From the NCBI RefSeq assembly GCF_902459465.1, contig NC_047080.1, positions 6,797,214 through 6,861,213 of the forward strand: a DNA stretch of 64,000 nt, read 5' to 3'. The position numbers and the translations under genes were made by a program. The notes beneath the pieces are model-generated. The model ran no database searches. It saw only the letters and a list, made by a program, of their open reading frames with translations, and was not told where the DNA came from. Of the stretch, positions 46,165 to 56,219 are shown piece after piece. The stretch is from Asterias rubens (taxonomy: Eukaryota > Echinodermata > Asteroidea > Forcipulatida > Asteriidae). The number at the start of each line of letters is the position of its first letter. The stretch's first letter is position 1.

Positions 46165-46350
46165 ACCTATATTCCATCCGACTCCCTTATGTTCCGATAA
46201 CTCAGCCTATATTCCGACACCCCTATGTTCCGACACCCCTATATTCAGACACCCCTATATTCCGAACCCTTATGTTCCGACACCCCTATGTTCAGACACC
46301 CCTATATTTCGACACCCCTATGTTCCGACACCCCTATGTTCCGACAAGTT
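46165..46350 (-). repeat. Minisatellite (reverse of 9632-9724)
   Basis: About 11 copies of a 16-17-bp unit resembling TATGTTCCGACACCCC. Open frames of the RHPYVPTPLYSD type arise from the repeat and are not genes. Confidence 0.85.
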
Positions 46351-47060
46351 ATTTTCGCACATGATTACTCTGTTGAACAAAAACACACCTTGTATTGGTT
46401 TCCCGGCGAATTTCGGCCGGGAATAGGTTTGAACATTCATAAGTTGAATTTTTTGAAAGTGATTTAATCAAATTAAGATAATCGAATCACACATTATTTT
46501 GTTGCTAGTTGGGGCATGCATTTCATTTTGGTGTTGTTATATAAAATACTCGGTACTTTGCTACTGTTAGATGCGTGTACTTGTTGATAACATTTCATGA
46601 GCCTTCAATTTATAACAATTCCAACACTCCCCTGCGTTTTTTGCGCCGATGTATAATTTATTTCATTTGCCCCCCCCAAAAAAAAAAATATATATATTTA
46701 TAATAATGATAAAAATAACAATAATAATAATATGTTAACAACTAATAACAATACATAATTAAGCCCTACCACCCCTTAATTACTCAGTCCTTCTAAATAA
46801 ACCAAAGTTTTTTAATAGCAGAATAACACTTTTCATACAAATTAAACTCCTCTGGAGTATTAACAGATTCATAAATATGGGTTACCGGTACGTTTATGGA
46901 CGGTTATGTAGGTTTGGTCCTCCATGCTCTATGGACACGACCACAGATCCCCAAGTGTACTGACCATTGCTCTCTGCTGGCCATTATTGTTTATTATTAA
47001 TATGTAGGTCATGATGTCACCAATATTATGCTATTTACGCTGACGTCATTAAATGAAGAG
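46351..47060. other. No recognised feature
   Basis: AT-rich with a poly-A and TATATA run near 46679-46700 and a (TAA)n-like patch near 46705-46730. No gene. Confidence 0.45.
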
Positions 47061-47064
47061 TTCC

Positions 47065-47510
47065 TCAACCCCCACATCTCCCAATTTTCCACTCTGGGCC
47101 TCGACTATTCTTTCGACCTTTCTTGCACAAATTACTCCATGCACAAATACAGCAATGACTGATGATCGCCTCTCAAACTTCTCAAATCTTTCAAGTATAC
47201 TGAATATTTCCTAAATTTTTTTTTTTTTTACAAATGAATGTTGAATAAATTAACACAACTCACCTAGAAGGCTCCAGACTTGAAAGTTTCTTGGAAATGT
47301 TCACCGCCCACAACGATGTCAGAGTTCGTTGATTGCCAAACAGTTGAAATTAACATTCATAAACCATAAGACACACATGCAGCCTCACTACTGGTGGCCT
47401 GTGCTTGTATGTACTTGCATGTAGCATACTGCTTACACCACAGACACATGAACTATTTATACCGAATTCGTTACAGAGGACAAACGTGCACGTGACAGGT
47501 GTTTTTTTTT
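47065..47510 (+). repeat. Diverged R5-R4 copy
   Basis: CAATTTTCCACTCTGGGCCT ... TTGAAAGTTTCTTGGAAATG ... CCTGTGCTTGTATGTACTTG ... GAATTCGTTACAGAGGACAA. It shows R5 running directly into R4, a second natural empty site for the foldback element. Confidence 0.7.
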
Positions 47511-47514
47511 GTGT

Positions 47515-48330
47515 TTTTTTTTGTAAAGTGAACGAATAATGCTGTGCACCAAATTTGCAGCCGTTTTGGTTAACTTTCATTGTATAAGGCATTTAAAGTA
47601 TTATTTCGTGACTGTACAATGGTGTTTTTTTTTATTGGGAAATCCCCGTATGAGAAACTGCCTGTTTCACACGGTCGCTCTGAATTCAATGTGAACCCGG
47701 AAACTCGAATGTCACCGCTAATAAACATTAAACAGTGCAGTTATCATAACAAGTTAAATTGTATGAGTTGGGTTCACAGTTATCTAAAATCGTACATATA
47801 AAACTGCATATTGTGTACAATTATCAAGTTTTATTGATTTATTTGTGACACCAGTATGTTATTGAAGTAAAAAACTAAAACTGTCTTGAAGAGAGGAGAA
47901 TATAGCCTTTGCAATTATTTAAAATGATTTATTCTCGATCTTGAAAATAGGGAACAGAGTTCGTTTTAAGTGTTATCACATTATACATTGTCTCGCCACT
48001 ATTTACAAACTTCAACACTATGTAGAGAAGTATTCAAAGTCGCATATTATATCAATAGTTATGTTTTGTTTCAAACAAACCACAACCCTATATAGAAACT
48101 AAACTTGTGTTAACTTTCTTTTACATATGTTTCATGTTAATTGTGAAAGCTTTTGTTATGATGACTTCCGTAACTATTATTTTTCTGCTGTACCTTAATT
48201 CAAACTGTTTAAAACCATTCACCAATTTAAACTGATTTAAAGCCACTCAACAATATCTACAAATCAGTGTAAAACAAGAAAAGTCGTGTTTAAAACACCG
48301 TTTCTTGACATTATACATGTAGAACAGTAA
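47515..48330 (+). repeat. Repeat R3, copy 3, ending at the gap
   Basis: Matches 11190-11940 through to ACATGTAGAACAGT and is cut by the N run. Confidence 0.75.
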
Positions 48331-48430
48331 NNNNNNNNNNNNNNNNNNNNNNNNNNNNNNNNNNNNNNNNNNNNNNNNNNNNNNNNNNNNNNNNNNNNNN
48401 NNNNNNNNNNNNNNNNNNNNNNNNNNNNNN
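48331..48430. other. Assembly gap (100 N)
   Basis: Exactly 100 N, a conventional placeholder for unknown length. The left side is repeat R3 and the right side is coding sequence of a hAT-type gene, so adjacency across it is not certain. Confidence 0.98.
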
Positions 48431-48690
48431 TTGGTGTTCCATCAATTATGATTCCAAACTGAGTGGACATTTTGTTCACATCACTACAGATACCCCTCAA
48501 AACAGTATGGCCCATTAGCTGCAAAATTTCGTTCTGAACTTCGCCACCTGTAAAAGTAGTCTTTCTTGTCAGCCATCTCTTCAGATTGTCATCATCATCA
48601 GCCAGCAACTGCAACAATTTCTGGAAGTTACCATCAAACAAATCTTTTCCTCTAATGGCAAGACCCTGTTGGGCTAAAACACTGCAATGT
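48431..48690 (-). pseudogene. hAT-type (DUF4371) transposase fragment
   Basis: The minus-strand frame reads LAQQGLAIRGKDLFDGNFQK, then a DDDDNLKRWL segment, GGEVQNEILQLMGHTVLRGI and FGIIIDGTP, where it enters the gap. The RGKD, N-F-LL and ALRxI...IIIDGT pattern is that of DUF4371/zinc-finger MYM-type-1-like proteins derived from hAT transposons, where the final D is part of the catalytic core. The remainder is missing, so I cannot say whether the full gene is intact. Confidence 0.65.
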
Positions 48691-48829
48691 GGTATTAATG
48701 ATCTTTAGCAGAGCTGATCGTGCAGTATGTTGTTCTTCTCAAAGTTTGGAGTCAAATTGCACATTGATGTCAGGTTGAATTCTTCAAAAAAAGTTATTTT
48801 TAGAAGCAAGGTTGTGAGTGGTTGACATT

Positions 48830-49171
48830 TCACATTTCACAGCGGGCAAGCCGAGTAAGACTTTGCCGAGTAGCACTAGCACACCAGTGGCAAAGTACCC
48901 CAACTATGCTCTGATCGAAATGAAGCCATGGGAAGTCTTTGAACCACTTATGCTGAAACTTTAATTTACGGTTCTGGAGTGTTTGAACTGGGATGCAACT
49001 TACATCATCAGGTTGATAAGATTTATTGGGGAACTGCTCAGCAGTAGTCCCCATCTCAATGTTGGAACATGCACCTTGTTTTTTCTCATTCTCATCGTCA
49101 TCTAAGTTGTCGTCATCGTGCTTTTCACTTTGGGCATCATGCTCATCTTGTTCCTGTTGGGACTTAGCCAC
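48830..49171 (-). pseudogene. TTF-type zinc finger fragment of the same hAT-type gene
   Basis: 113 codons: an acidic N-terminus (QEQDEHDAQSEKHDDDN), then KFQHKWFKDFPWLHFDQ and GVLCHWCASA. This WF..FPWL...C-x2-C arrangement starts the TTF-type zinc finger usually found before DUF4371. The frame stops soon after the first Cys pair, and the second half of the finger is not recognisable, so the gene is either spliced here or decayed. It lies about 140 bases upstream of the DUF4371 part, in the same orientation. Confidence 0.55.
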
Positions 49172-49454
49172 CGAAAAGAATTTTTCGAATATCCATGTTG
49201 CTTCTTTGACAAATCTTGTCTGAGCCCAAACTGCTCCTATGGATCTTACTAATTTCGTACCTTATGCGATGTTTAAAAAAATGTATTACATTTTGCACGC
49301 GCGTGGACACACAAACTTCTGGAGGCACCGTGTACCGTAACTTATCGTCTATTGTCTGTATTATAGAAACGAAAATATGCCCAAAATACCATTCTGGGCG
49401 TGGTCTTTGATTCAGTCTATACTGACACATTGGAAAGACCATTCACTGTTTGTC

Positions 49455-49457
49455 TGC

Positions 49458-49510
<53 letters not shown>

Positions 49511-49530
49511 TTATTATTATTTTTTTTTTT
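49455..49530. repeat. (ATT)n microsatellite
   Basis: About 22 uninterrupted ATT units followed by T-rich sequence. Confidence 0.95.
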
Positions 49531-49607
49531 AATAATATGAAATCAAGAAATTGATGTATATTTTTGTATTTCGTAGCATGTTTCTAATGAAACACCCAAT
49601 CAAAAAG

Positions 49608-49735
49608 TGGGGGGGGGGGGGGGACATCCGATTAGCTGTGTCCCCCCCCCCCCCCCCCCCCCCCCCCGGTCTAAAAAGTGTGGGGGGGGGGGACATGACC
49701 GGGGGCTTGAGGCCCCCCCCCCCCAAGAGGGTCCC
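49608..49735. repeat. Poly-G/poly-C low-complexity tracts
   Basis: Runs of G and C around ACATCCGATTAGCTGTGTCC and TCTAAAAAGTGTGG. The proline/glycine-rich frames on both strands (49529-50024) come from these runs and are not genes. Confidence 0.9.
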
Positions 49736-49739
49736 CCCA

Positions 49740-50773
49740 AATAAAAAAAATAAAAAAAGGGGAAGAAAGAGGGAAGGAAAGAAGAAGAAAGGACAAAATA
49801 TTAATGGGGGAGGGGAGGACGGGGAAAAGAAAAAAGAGCCGAGGGAGAAAAGTCGCAAATGCATGTGTAGTTTTTGGTTTTTATTTCCGGTGGAAGTATT
49901 TTCTTTTCTTCCTTTGCCATTCGCATTTTTTTCCCCTGCCAAAATAACTCTGGGATATTCGATGAGCGAGGTGAAAGATTTTGAACACATCTTATGCAAT
50001 GATCTTATGACAACTCCCTTGTAATTGTGTAAACTTGCAACAATAACATATTAAGCATTTAAAACCTGTGGTCCAGGATAAAATATATCTCACGTTGTTC
50101 TTGGTCGCTCCGGCATTTAATGGTTTCCTAGTACTACACTTATATTTGAGAAATGCCGGATAGTAATGTTTTTTTACCCGCGATGTTTTTACTGAATATG
50201 CATGAAACCAGATACCGACCGACCTGATCGAATGTTGATCACCACGCGTTGCTTCTTTTCCACATTTTTCATTTTAGTCGGCTACGTTGAGGGATTAAAA
50301 GGTCTACAACCCTACCCTTAACAAATTAAACATCACATTTATGCCCTGGTTAAAGTTATAATTTCATTTTTGAACAGTAATCTGATAAAAATTATTATTA
50401 TGCGCGCCACTTTCACAAAACAGAGGTTTATCTGTAGGTTCTGGGTTTGCCGCCTCCTTATTCATGGAATTTGTCGCCCAGTGATGAAAAGTAGGTAGCA
50501 CCGCCTATAATGTTCTCTTTTCAACCACGTCCGCAGAATTACTATTTAAAACAAAAACCTTTGCTGAATTATTGACTGATTTTTGCAGTTCGTATTAATA
50601 GATGATACATTTATATGAATCAGAAGTGCTTAAAAAGTATGTTTTTCTTCTAAATTTATGCATAAAGAGGCTTGATTTTTCACCCCCAAAACGCCAGAAA
50701 GCTCAGAGCTCCATGGGGCTTCGCCTCTGAAACCACCAGGGGCCGGACCCCACCAAAAAATTGGTTCGAGCCC

Positions 50774-50804
<31 letters not shown>

Positions 50805-50847
50805 AAAAACCCAAAACATAATCCTGGGTGCGCCGTTGAAAGGCAGT
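49740..50847. other. No recognised gene
   Basis: Contains a poly-C/poly-A tract near 50770-50809 preceded by a repeat-like GGGGCTTCGCCTCTGAAACCA segment, which may be the end of an older mobile element. Otherwise featureless. Confidence 0.4.
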
Positions 50848-50897
50848 GGACACTATTGGTAATTACTCAAAATAATTGTTATCATAAAACCTTACTT
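50848..50897 (+). mobile_element. M1 MITE, left fragment (split by the DIRS element)
   Basis: GGACACTATTGGTAATTACT...ATAAAACCTTACTTG is the start of M1. The rest continues at about 58750-58999. Confidence 0.8.
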
Positions 50898-50902
50898 GAT
50901 TC

Positions 50903-50999
50903 ATAGCTAGAAAAATTGACAACCAGGGGGCGCGCCCTCGCGCGCCCACCCAGCATGCTACGCAGTAGCTCCGCCAAATACGTCCTTCTTTTTCTCATC
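50903..50999 (+). repeat. DIRS inverted terminal repeat (3' side)
   Basis: GCTAGAAAAATTGACAACCA ... CAGCATGCTACGCAGTAGCT ... AAATACGTCCTTCTTTTTCT, the inverse of 58595-58690. Confidence 0.85.
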
Positions 51000-51045
51000 T
51001 TACAGGTAACCCTGAACACGAGCCGTTAGTGGGGAAGGAGGGCGG

Positions 51046-51160
51046 GAAGGCTATTTGGGTAAGTATCAATCATAGACTCGTCCCACACTATTTGTGGGGG
51101 GGGGGGGGGAGACTATTTCATTCCCTTACCCAAATAGCCACTACTTATGCATAGAATAGC
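51046..51160. repeat. DIRS internal complementary region
   Basis: GGCTATTTGGGTAAG (51049) directly repeats, and CTTACCCAAATAGCCACTAC (about 51127 on) inverts, the outer extension of the 5' terminus at about 58709-58748. DIRS elements use such a region to template circle closure. Confidence 0.7.
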
Positions 51161-51295
51161 ACCATAACATGGAAGTTGGGTAGGCGAGGCGCCTTTATGA
51201 AAAATCAGACTATAGTCGGCAAGTACCCAAGACTTAAAACAACAAACTGATAAGGAAGTGCTTATAAGAATCGGGGAAAATTTTGGGGGCTCACC

Positions 51296-52335
51296 TCAAG
51301 CTCTGTCCTGGCGGTGCCTGGACGGGTCGCTTGCTTGGGGCTCCCTTCTGGGTTGAGATGCTGACAGCACTGCTCTCCCAAAAGCCCCTTGGTTCTGGAG
51401 CACATCACGCAGATAGAAGGTGGTGAAGTTGATGGACCCTTCCAGCAAGCTGCTTGTGAGATCTCTGCAAAGGAAATCCCCTGAAGAACGCCAGGATGTG
51501 GACACGGCACGGACATCGTGTGCACGTATGGGTCCCTGACTGCCTGTGTCCTTGTCTGACAGCCAGTCGGGGTTTGCTGACTTTATTGCTGATACAATCC
51601 ACCGTTTGATTGTATCTTTGGAGGCTGGACCATGCGGGGGAGTAGTCGAGATAAAAAGTTGGTCGCAGGTCCCTCTAAGTGGTTTGGTACGTTCCAGATA
51701 CCATTTGAGGGAGCGTATGGGGCACCAGAGCCTGTCTGATTGGACAGATGATATAGAGGCAATTTCGGGAATGAAGATATCAGGCGGGGTAAAGACTGCC
51801 GTCTGGTTTTTAGTAAGGAATGAAGCCTTGGGTACAAGGCGAACCCCTCCCGGTTCCCACCGGATGTGTCCCGGTTGGATCGTAAGTGCCTGGATTTCAC
51901 ATCCCCTCCTAGCTGAAGCTGCAGCTATGAGGAAGGCCAGCTTGATTGAAAGTTGCAACAGTGATGAATGGTGTGCCAGCTCATAGGGGACCGCTGCTAA
52001 GTTCTCTAGCACCCGCCCCAACTCCCAGGATGGGACCAGCCTCTGTCTCCGGGGCCTTTCGTTAAACATGCCCGAAGTATCTGTGTTAGCACGGGGCTCG
52101 ATGAGATTGTGGAGCCATTGGAGAACCCTTCATGGACTGCCGCAATGGCCGATCTGTAATTCTTAATTGTTGTCACCTTCAGTTGGGAATTAAAGAGGTG
52201 AACCAGAAAATCTGACACCATCGCTAAAGATGCAGTGGTTGAATCCACAGCGCGGTCGTCACACCACCGACTAAAATGTTTAAGTCGGTTGTCGTAAACC
52301 TTTCGTGTGGAGAGGCGACTCCCCTTCGCTGCATA
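51296..52335 (-). pseudogene. DIRS tyrosine recombinase
   Basis: The N-terminal helical domain reads STRKVYDNRLKHFSRWCDDR, then FLVHLFN and TIKNYRSAIAAVH. After a frameshift at about 52040-52065 the catalytic domain follows: RRGCEIQAL (first Arg), AHDVRAVSTSW (H-x-x-R) and FTTFYLRDV (Tyr). All catalytic residues are recognisable but the two halves are in different frames. The enzyme would integrate the circular DNA intermediate in the nucleus. Confidence 0.8.
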
Positions 52336-53226
52336 TTGCACCGATATAGAGCTGTGATGCGCTCCGTTGTGGGAAAGGCCACGCCATTCCGGAGGTCGAC
52401 GACCGCTCCTAGGAAGGTCGGAGACTGGGTTGGTATGAACAGGGATTTCTCTTCGTTTATAATGAAGCCTACAGCCCTCATCACCTCGCAGGTGGTCTGC
52501 AGATATTGGGCTGTTTCCTCTTACGATTTGCCGACAATCAGCCAGTCGTCCAGGTACATATAGATCATGATATTTTGATGACGTAGATAGGCTGCGATTG
52601 CTCGTGTGACTCTTGTGAATGCCCTTGGTGGCGTTGAGAGTACAAATGGGAGGGCCGTGCGCCCCCGATATCTGAATCGGAGGTATCGGGAGTGCCCAGA
52701 AGAGATTGGTATGTGGAGGTAAGCGTCTTTGGAGTCGATTGACGCTGCCCATACCGCCTTGGGTAGCGATTCCAGGATCACTTTTAGTGTTTCCATCCGG
52801 AAGCGTCTCGGTCTGATGAACCGATTGAGCAGTTTGAGATTGCTTATAGGTCGCCATTCCATAGTTCCCTTTTTTGGCGTTAGAAAGAACGTCGAGAGAA
52901 ACCCCTGGAACTGTTCTGCGTCTGCCACCAGACGCACTGCCTGCTTTTCTAGTAGGGAGGATATCTCCTTCTCTAGAGCCAGGCGCTTTTCCCTGTTCGC
53001 CGGAACTGGTGTTTCGCGAACCAGCATGTCCGACGGAGGGGTGCTCGTGAACTCTAAACGGTAAGGGAGCACGTATATATTTAACCCCCCGAGAGCTAGG
53101 CCGAAACTGGCCGAATTGTCCGGTGCTGTAATGAGCATCATTATCAACAGGTGAATGCACACCGCTTGGTTCGGTAACCTGCATATTCATGATCACCTTG
53201 CCCCTGCTTCCTAGCTTTTGGTACAC
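52336..53226 (-). pseudogene. DIRS reverse transcriptase
   Basis: The frame has STFFLTPKKGTMEWRPI, then NLKLLNRFI, SIDSKDAYLHIPI, FVLSTPPRAFTRV and the active-site MYLDDWLIVGKS. A TAA at 52518-52520 follows immediately, after which the same frame resumes (EETAQYLQTTCEVMRAVGFI...FLGAVVDLRNGVAFP). The sequence then passes within a few codons into the recombinase, so the RNase H and any methyltransferase domain expected between them are deleted near 52335. Confidence 0.85.
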
Positions 53227-54370
53227 AAAGGAATAGACAGGCGACTGTTAATCCCTGATGACTTGGACAAAGCCCCTTTGTGCCGGATTAGTAATCAGTC
53301 CTGGCCACAAACTTCTATTGTAAGTTTATTGCTGGTTTCTATGTTATGACTGCATTTGCAAAAATAAATAAGGAATGATTTCTTCAACTAAATTCTGCTG
53401 TTAAAAATATAAAACACTAGGTAGGCCTACTCTTTCGTAGGAACAAACCATAAAGGGTGACTTAGGCCGTTCCAACTTGATAAGTTTGTTTACGGATCGC
53501 GGCGACCGATTTTCTGAAATAATAGAACAAACATACATTTTAGGAAATCCACAATATTTGGTCCGATTATTTATAAAATACATCATATTTCAGTTTATTT
53601 TTTATGTTTGAGGAACGTGTTGCAAAAACCCTAAAACAATCTTGGTTTACGATTCGATCATGCATTGCATCGACCTGCCGGTATATGCTACCGGCTCTGC
53701 GACGCAAAGAGAAGTCCGTCGGGGAAAGCCTTACCTCACAAAAAACAACAATGTATTAATATCCATTATCGTTCAGCACACGTGGATAATTTATAGGCAC
53801 TGAAATATTGTTATCACACCATATTTTGTGTACTGCCGCAAATTCATTTTGAAAAATGTCTTTAAATAAACAAACACTTGGCGGGTGAGTGGTATTCATT
53901 TCAGAAAAAGGAAGGAAAAATTAGAGTAAAAAGAGGGCGCTCTTTAGTAGGTTCCCTTAATGTGTTACGCACGCAATTGTATCAACACGTCTAGCACACG
54001 ACCTGTGGTAGTGTTGTTGTGAGCAAACCATCACGGCAGACCCTGTGCAACTGTACATGCATGGAGGAATAAATCGGTTGTTTTAGAATCAGCAAATTAT
54101 TGTAATACTCGGTGCACATGACTTGCGGTAGCGAATTAAAAGTTAAACCATTCTGGCTGTTTCAAACAGCCTATTCAGTCTGAAGTTGAGGGCAGTAATC
54201 CTATAATCCCTTAATTGTGTACCAACCACTTGACAAAGGACTTGTCATGCCTTTTGTTGCCGCCTGGACCCATCCAGACCCAAAAACCATTGTGTTGAGG
54301 TTGTGAAGATTTAATAAGCAAAGGTGAGCAACTTTATTCATGACACCAGTCATTTCTTTTGTAAAAGCTT
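53227..54370 (-). other. Non-coding spacer inside the DIRS element
   Basis: 1.1 kb between the gag remnant and the reverse transcriptase with no recognisable coding. It may be decayed coding sequence or a later insertion; I see no inverted ends. Confidence 0.45.
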
Positions 54371-56213
54371 TCAGAGCGGAAAACCTTCAGGTTCGGCCAC
54401 TTTCGGTCTAGCTCTCGGGCGGTTAAATAGATACGTGCTCCCTAACCATGTTCGACCGTTGCGAGCACCCATGCGTCGGACGTGATCTCGCTCCAAGACC
54501 CTACGAAATTTCTGAGACAGCCCCCGACGGGTCCCGGTTCGGGGCCAGAGTCGGAAGCAGGGCGTCATCGCCTCCGACCCCCGAGTAGCGAGGAGGGGGA
54601 GGGGGCCTACCGCCACCACGTCCCCTGCCGCCTGTCTGGAAGTTCTGACGGGCAGGCTGGGAGTAGCGGGGTGCCGCTGGGGCAGTGCCGAGGGATGTCC
54701 TAGGGGCCTGTTGTTGAGGGGCCTTACAAAAGGCTGGGCGTGACGTGAAGCCAGCCCTGGTAGCCTTTCTTCCCCCACGCTTGGCTTTTGGGGCCGCTGG
54801 TTTTCGCAGGTTTAGCTTGTCTGCATTTTTTAAGTGTTTTGCCTCTGTCTCAAGAACCTCTTGGAATTGCCCTCCAAAGAGGTCGTTCCCAAGAAGAGAG
54901 ATATCCTCTAATTTCTTCTTAGCCCCTTCGTAGGGAATGTACAGTGTCTCAAGTGCATTTGTCCTTCTGGATCGGTGTGCTGGAGCGAAATTCTGGTGAA
55001 TTGCTCCAGGGACATCCTAGGGCCTTCCTCTAGGCAGCGAGAAGCTATGGCTAGCATGTCCGCTGGGGTGGATGCGCCCTCCTCACAGGCGCAGACAATG
55101 TAAACCGAGAGCAGTAGAAGAAAAGTGTTGGCTTTGGCGCCAAAGCGGGCTGCCTCATCGATTTTCCTCATCTGCTCCTCAAGTCCTTAGACCTTTTGGT
55201 GTGTGGAATCCATTTCTTTAGAGCGGCTGTGCTTTTGATGCGGTCCACGCAAAGGCGGTCTAATGGGAGGGTCGGGAACAGCGTACTGTGTGTTTCCTCC
55301 CCTCCGGTTCTTGTCTTGAAGGAGCGACGATCCGATAGCTTGAGTACACGAACCATGTCCCAATGCACCAGTCGGAGCTGAGTTTCAAATGAAGAAAAAC
55401 TGCCCGGTTCTGTGGGCTCGTCTTCCTCGGAGCTTGCCTCACGTGAACTCCTCTCCCCCTCGGGCTCCTCCCCGGGTTCCTCCCCGTTGGATGCCTCAAG
55501 GGTAGTTGAAGGGTGCAGCGAGATGGCCGTAGGAGAACCTCTCCGTTGCCATTCACGCCCCGGAGTGCAAGGCACCTCCGACCCACTATCGATTACCTCT
55601 GACAACTGTGGAGGTCCGGTAACGACTGGGGCTGCTCTGATAGGCTCCCGGGTCTGGGTCCGGGAAGGTGGATGGTGGGGGAGCCCGCTGTGGGGTGGGT
55701 GCCGCCCCCCATTGCTGTTGGGCGATCGTTGCCAATGAAGCGTTGATTGAATCGAACGCCTTCATAAAGGCTGACGGGGATATGGTATCCTGTTCTTTCT
55801 TCTTCTTTTTGACCTTCAGTATAGCTGAAGAATCATCAGAAGAGGAGACTGAACGCTTTTGCTTGGTCTTCTTGACTGAAGCCACGCTGACCAGGGAAAA
55901 CTTTGAATCAGTCATTGGTATTCCCGAGCAGCGGTCAGTAAATGAGGTGGACTGTGATTCCCTCATTCCTAGTCCCTGGTCCGTCCGCCCGACGGGCGGG
56001 GGACCAGAGCGCCCGGAACGCGAAGATTGGGCCGGAGAAAGATTTAATTCTGAGTTCACCTGCCTGGGCTAACACTCCAGAAGATTGTTGAGGCGTAGAG
56101 GATCCTGAGGAAATCTTCGCCTGAGGACTGAGTGAAGTTGCAGTCGTTGGCTTCGAGTGTGATGTACTTTTCATGGGTTCACCCATTTTAGGTGCTAAAT
56201 TTATATTCAACAC
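54371..56213 (-). pseudogene. DIRS gag-like gene, multiply frameshifted
   Basis: The pieces in order are: a Ser/Pro/Lys-rich N-terminus from 56213 with a shift near 56000; KKWIPHTKRSKDLRSR; then in another frame MRKIDEAARFGAKANTFLLL and CEEGASTPADMLAIASRCLE; then LEDISLLGNDLFGGQFQEVL and an Arg/Gly/Pro-rich basic tail (about 54870-54520). This order of motifs is what I know from DIRS gag proteins, which package element RNA in the cytoplasm. At least three frame changes make it non-functional. Confidence 0.7.
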
Positions 56214-56219
56214 ATCTTA

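Noticed and set aside
46050..46467. RHPYVPTPLYSD-repeat open frames
   Set aside because: Translation of the 16-17-bp minisatellite, not conserved at the second locus.
49529..50024. 157-codon frames rich in Pro, Gly and Lys on both strands
   Set aside because: They arise from poly-G/poly-C and purine-rich tracts; composition is low-complexity throughout.
54371..54778. 135-codon minus frame as an intact gag C-terminus
   Set aside because: The recognisable gag frame (LEDISLLGNDLFGG...) is a different frame; this one has no gag motif beyond base composition.
55412..56072. Plus-strand frames opposite the DIRS gag
   Set aside because: Antisense to a recognisable gag-like sequence.
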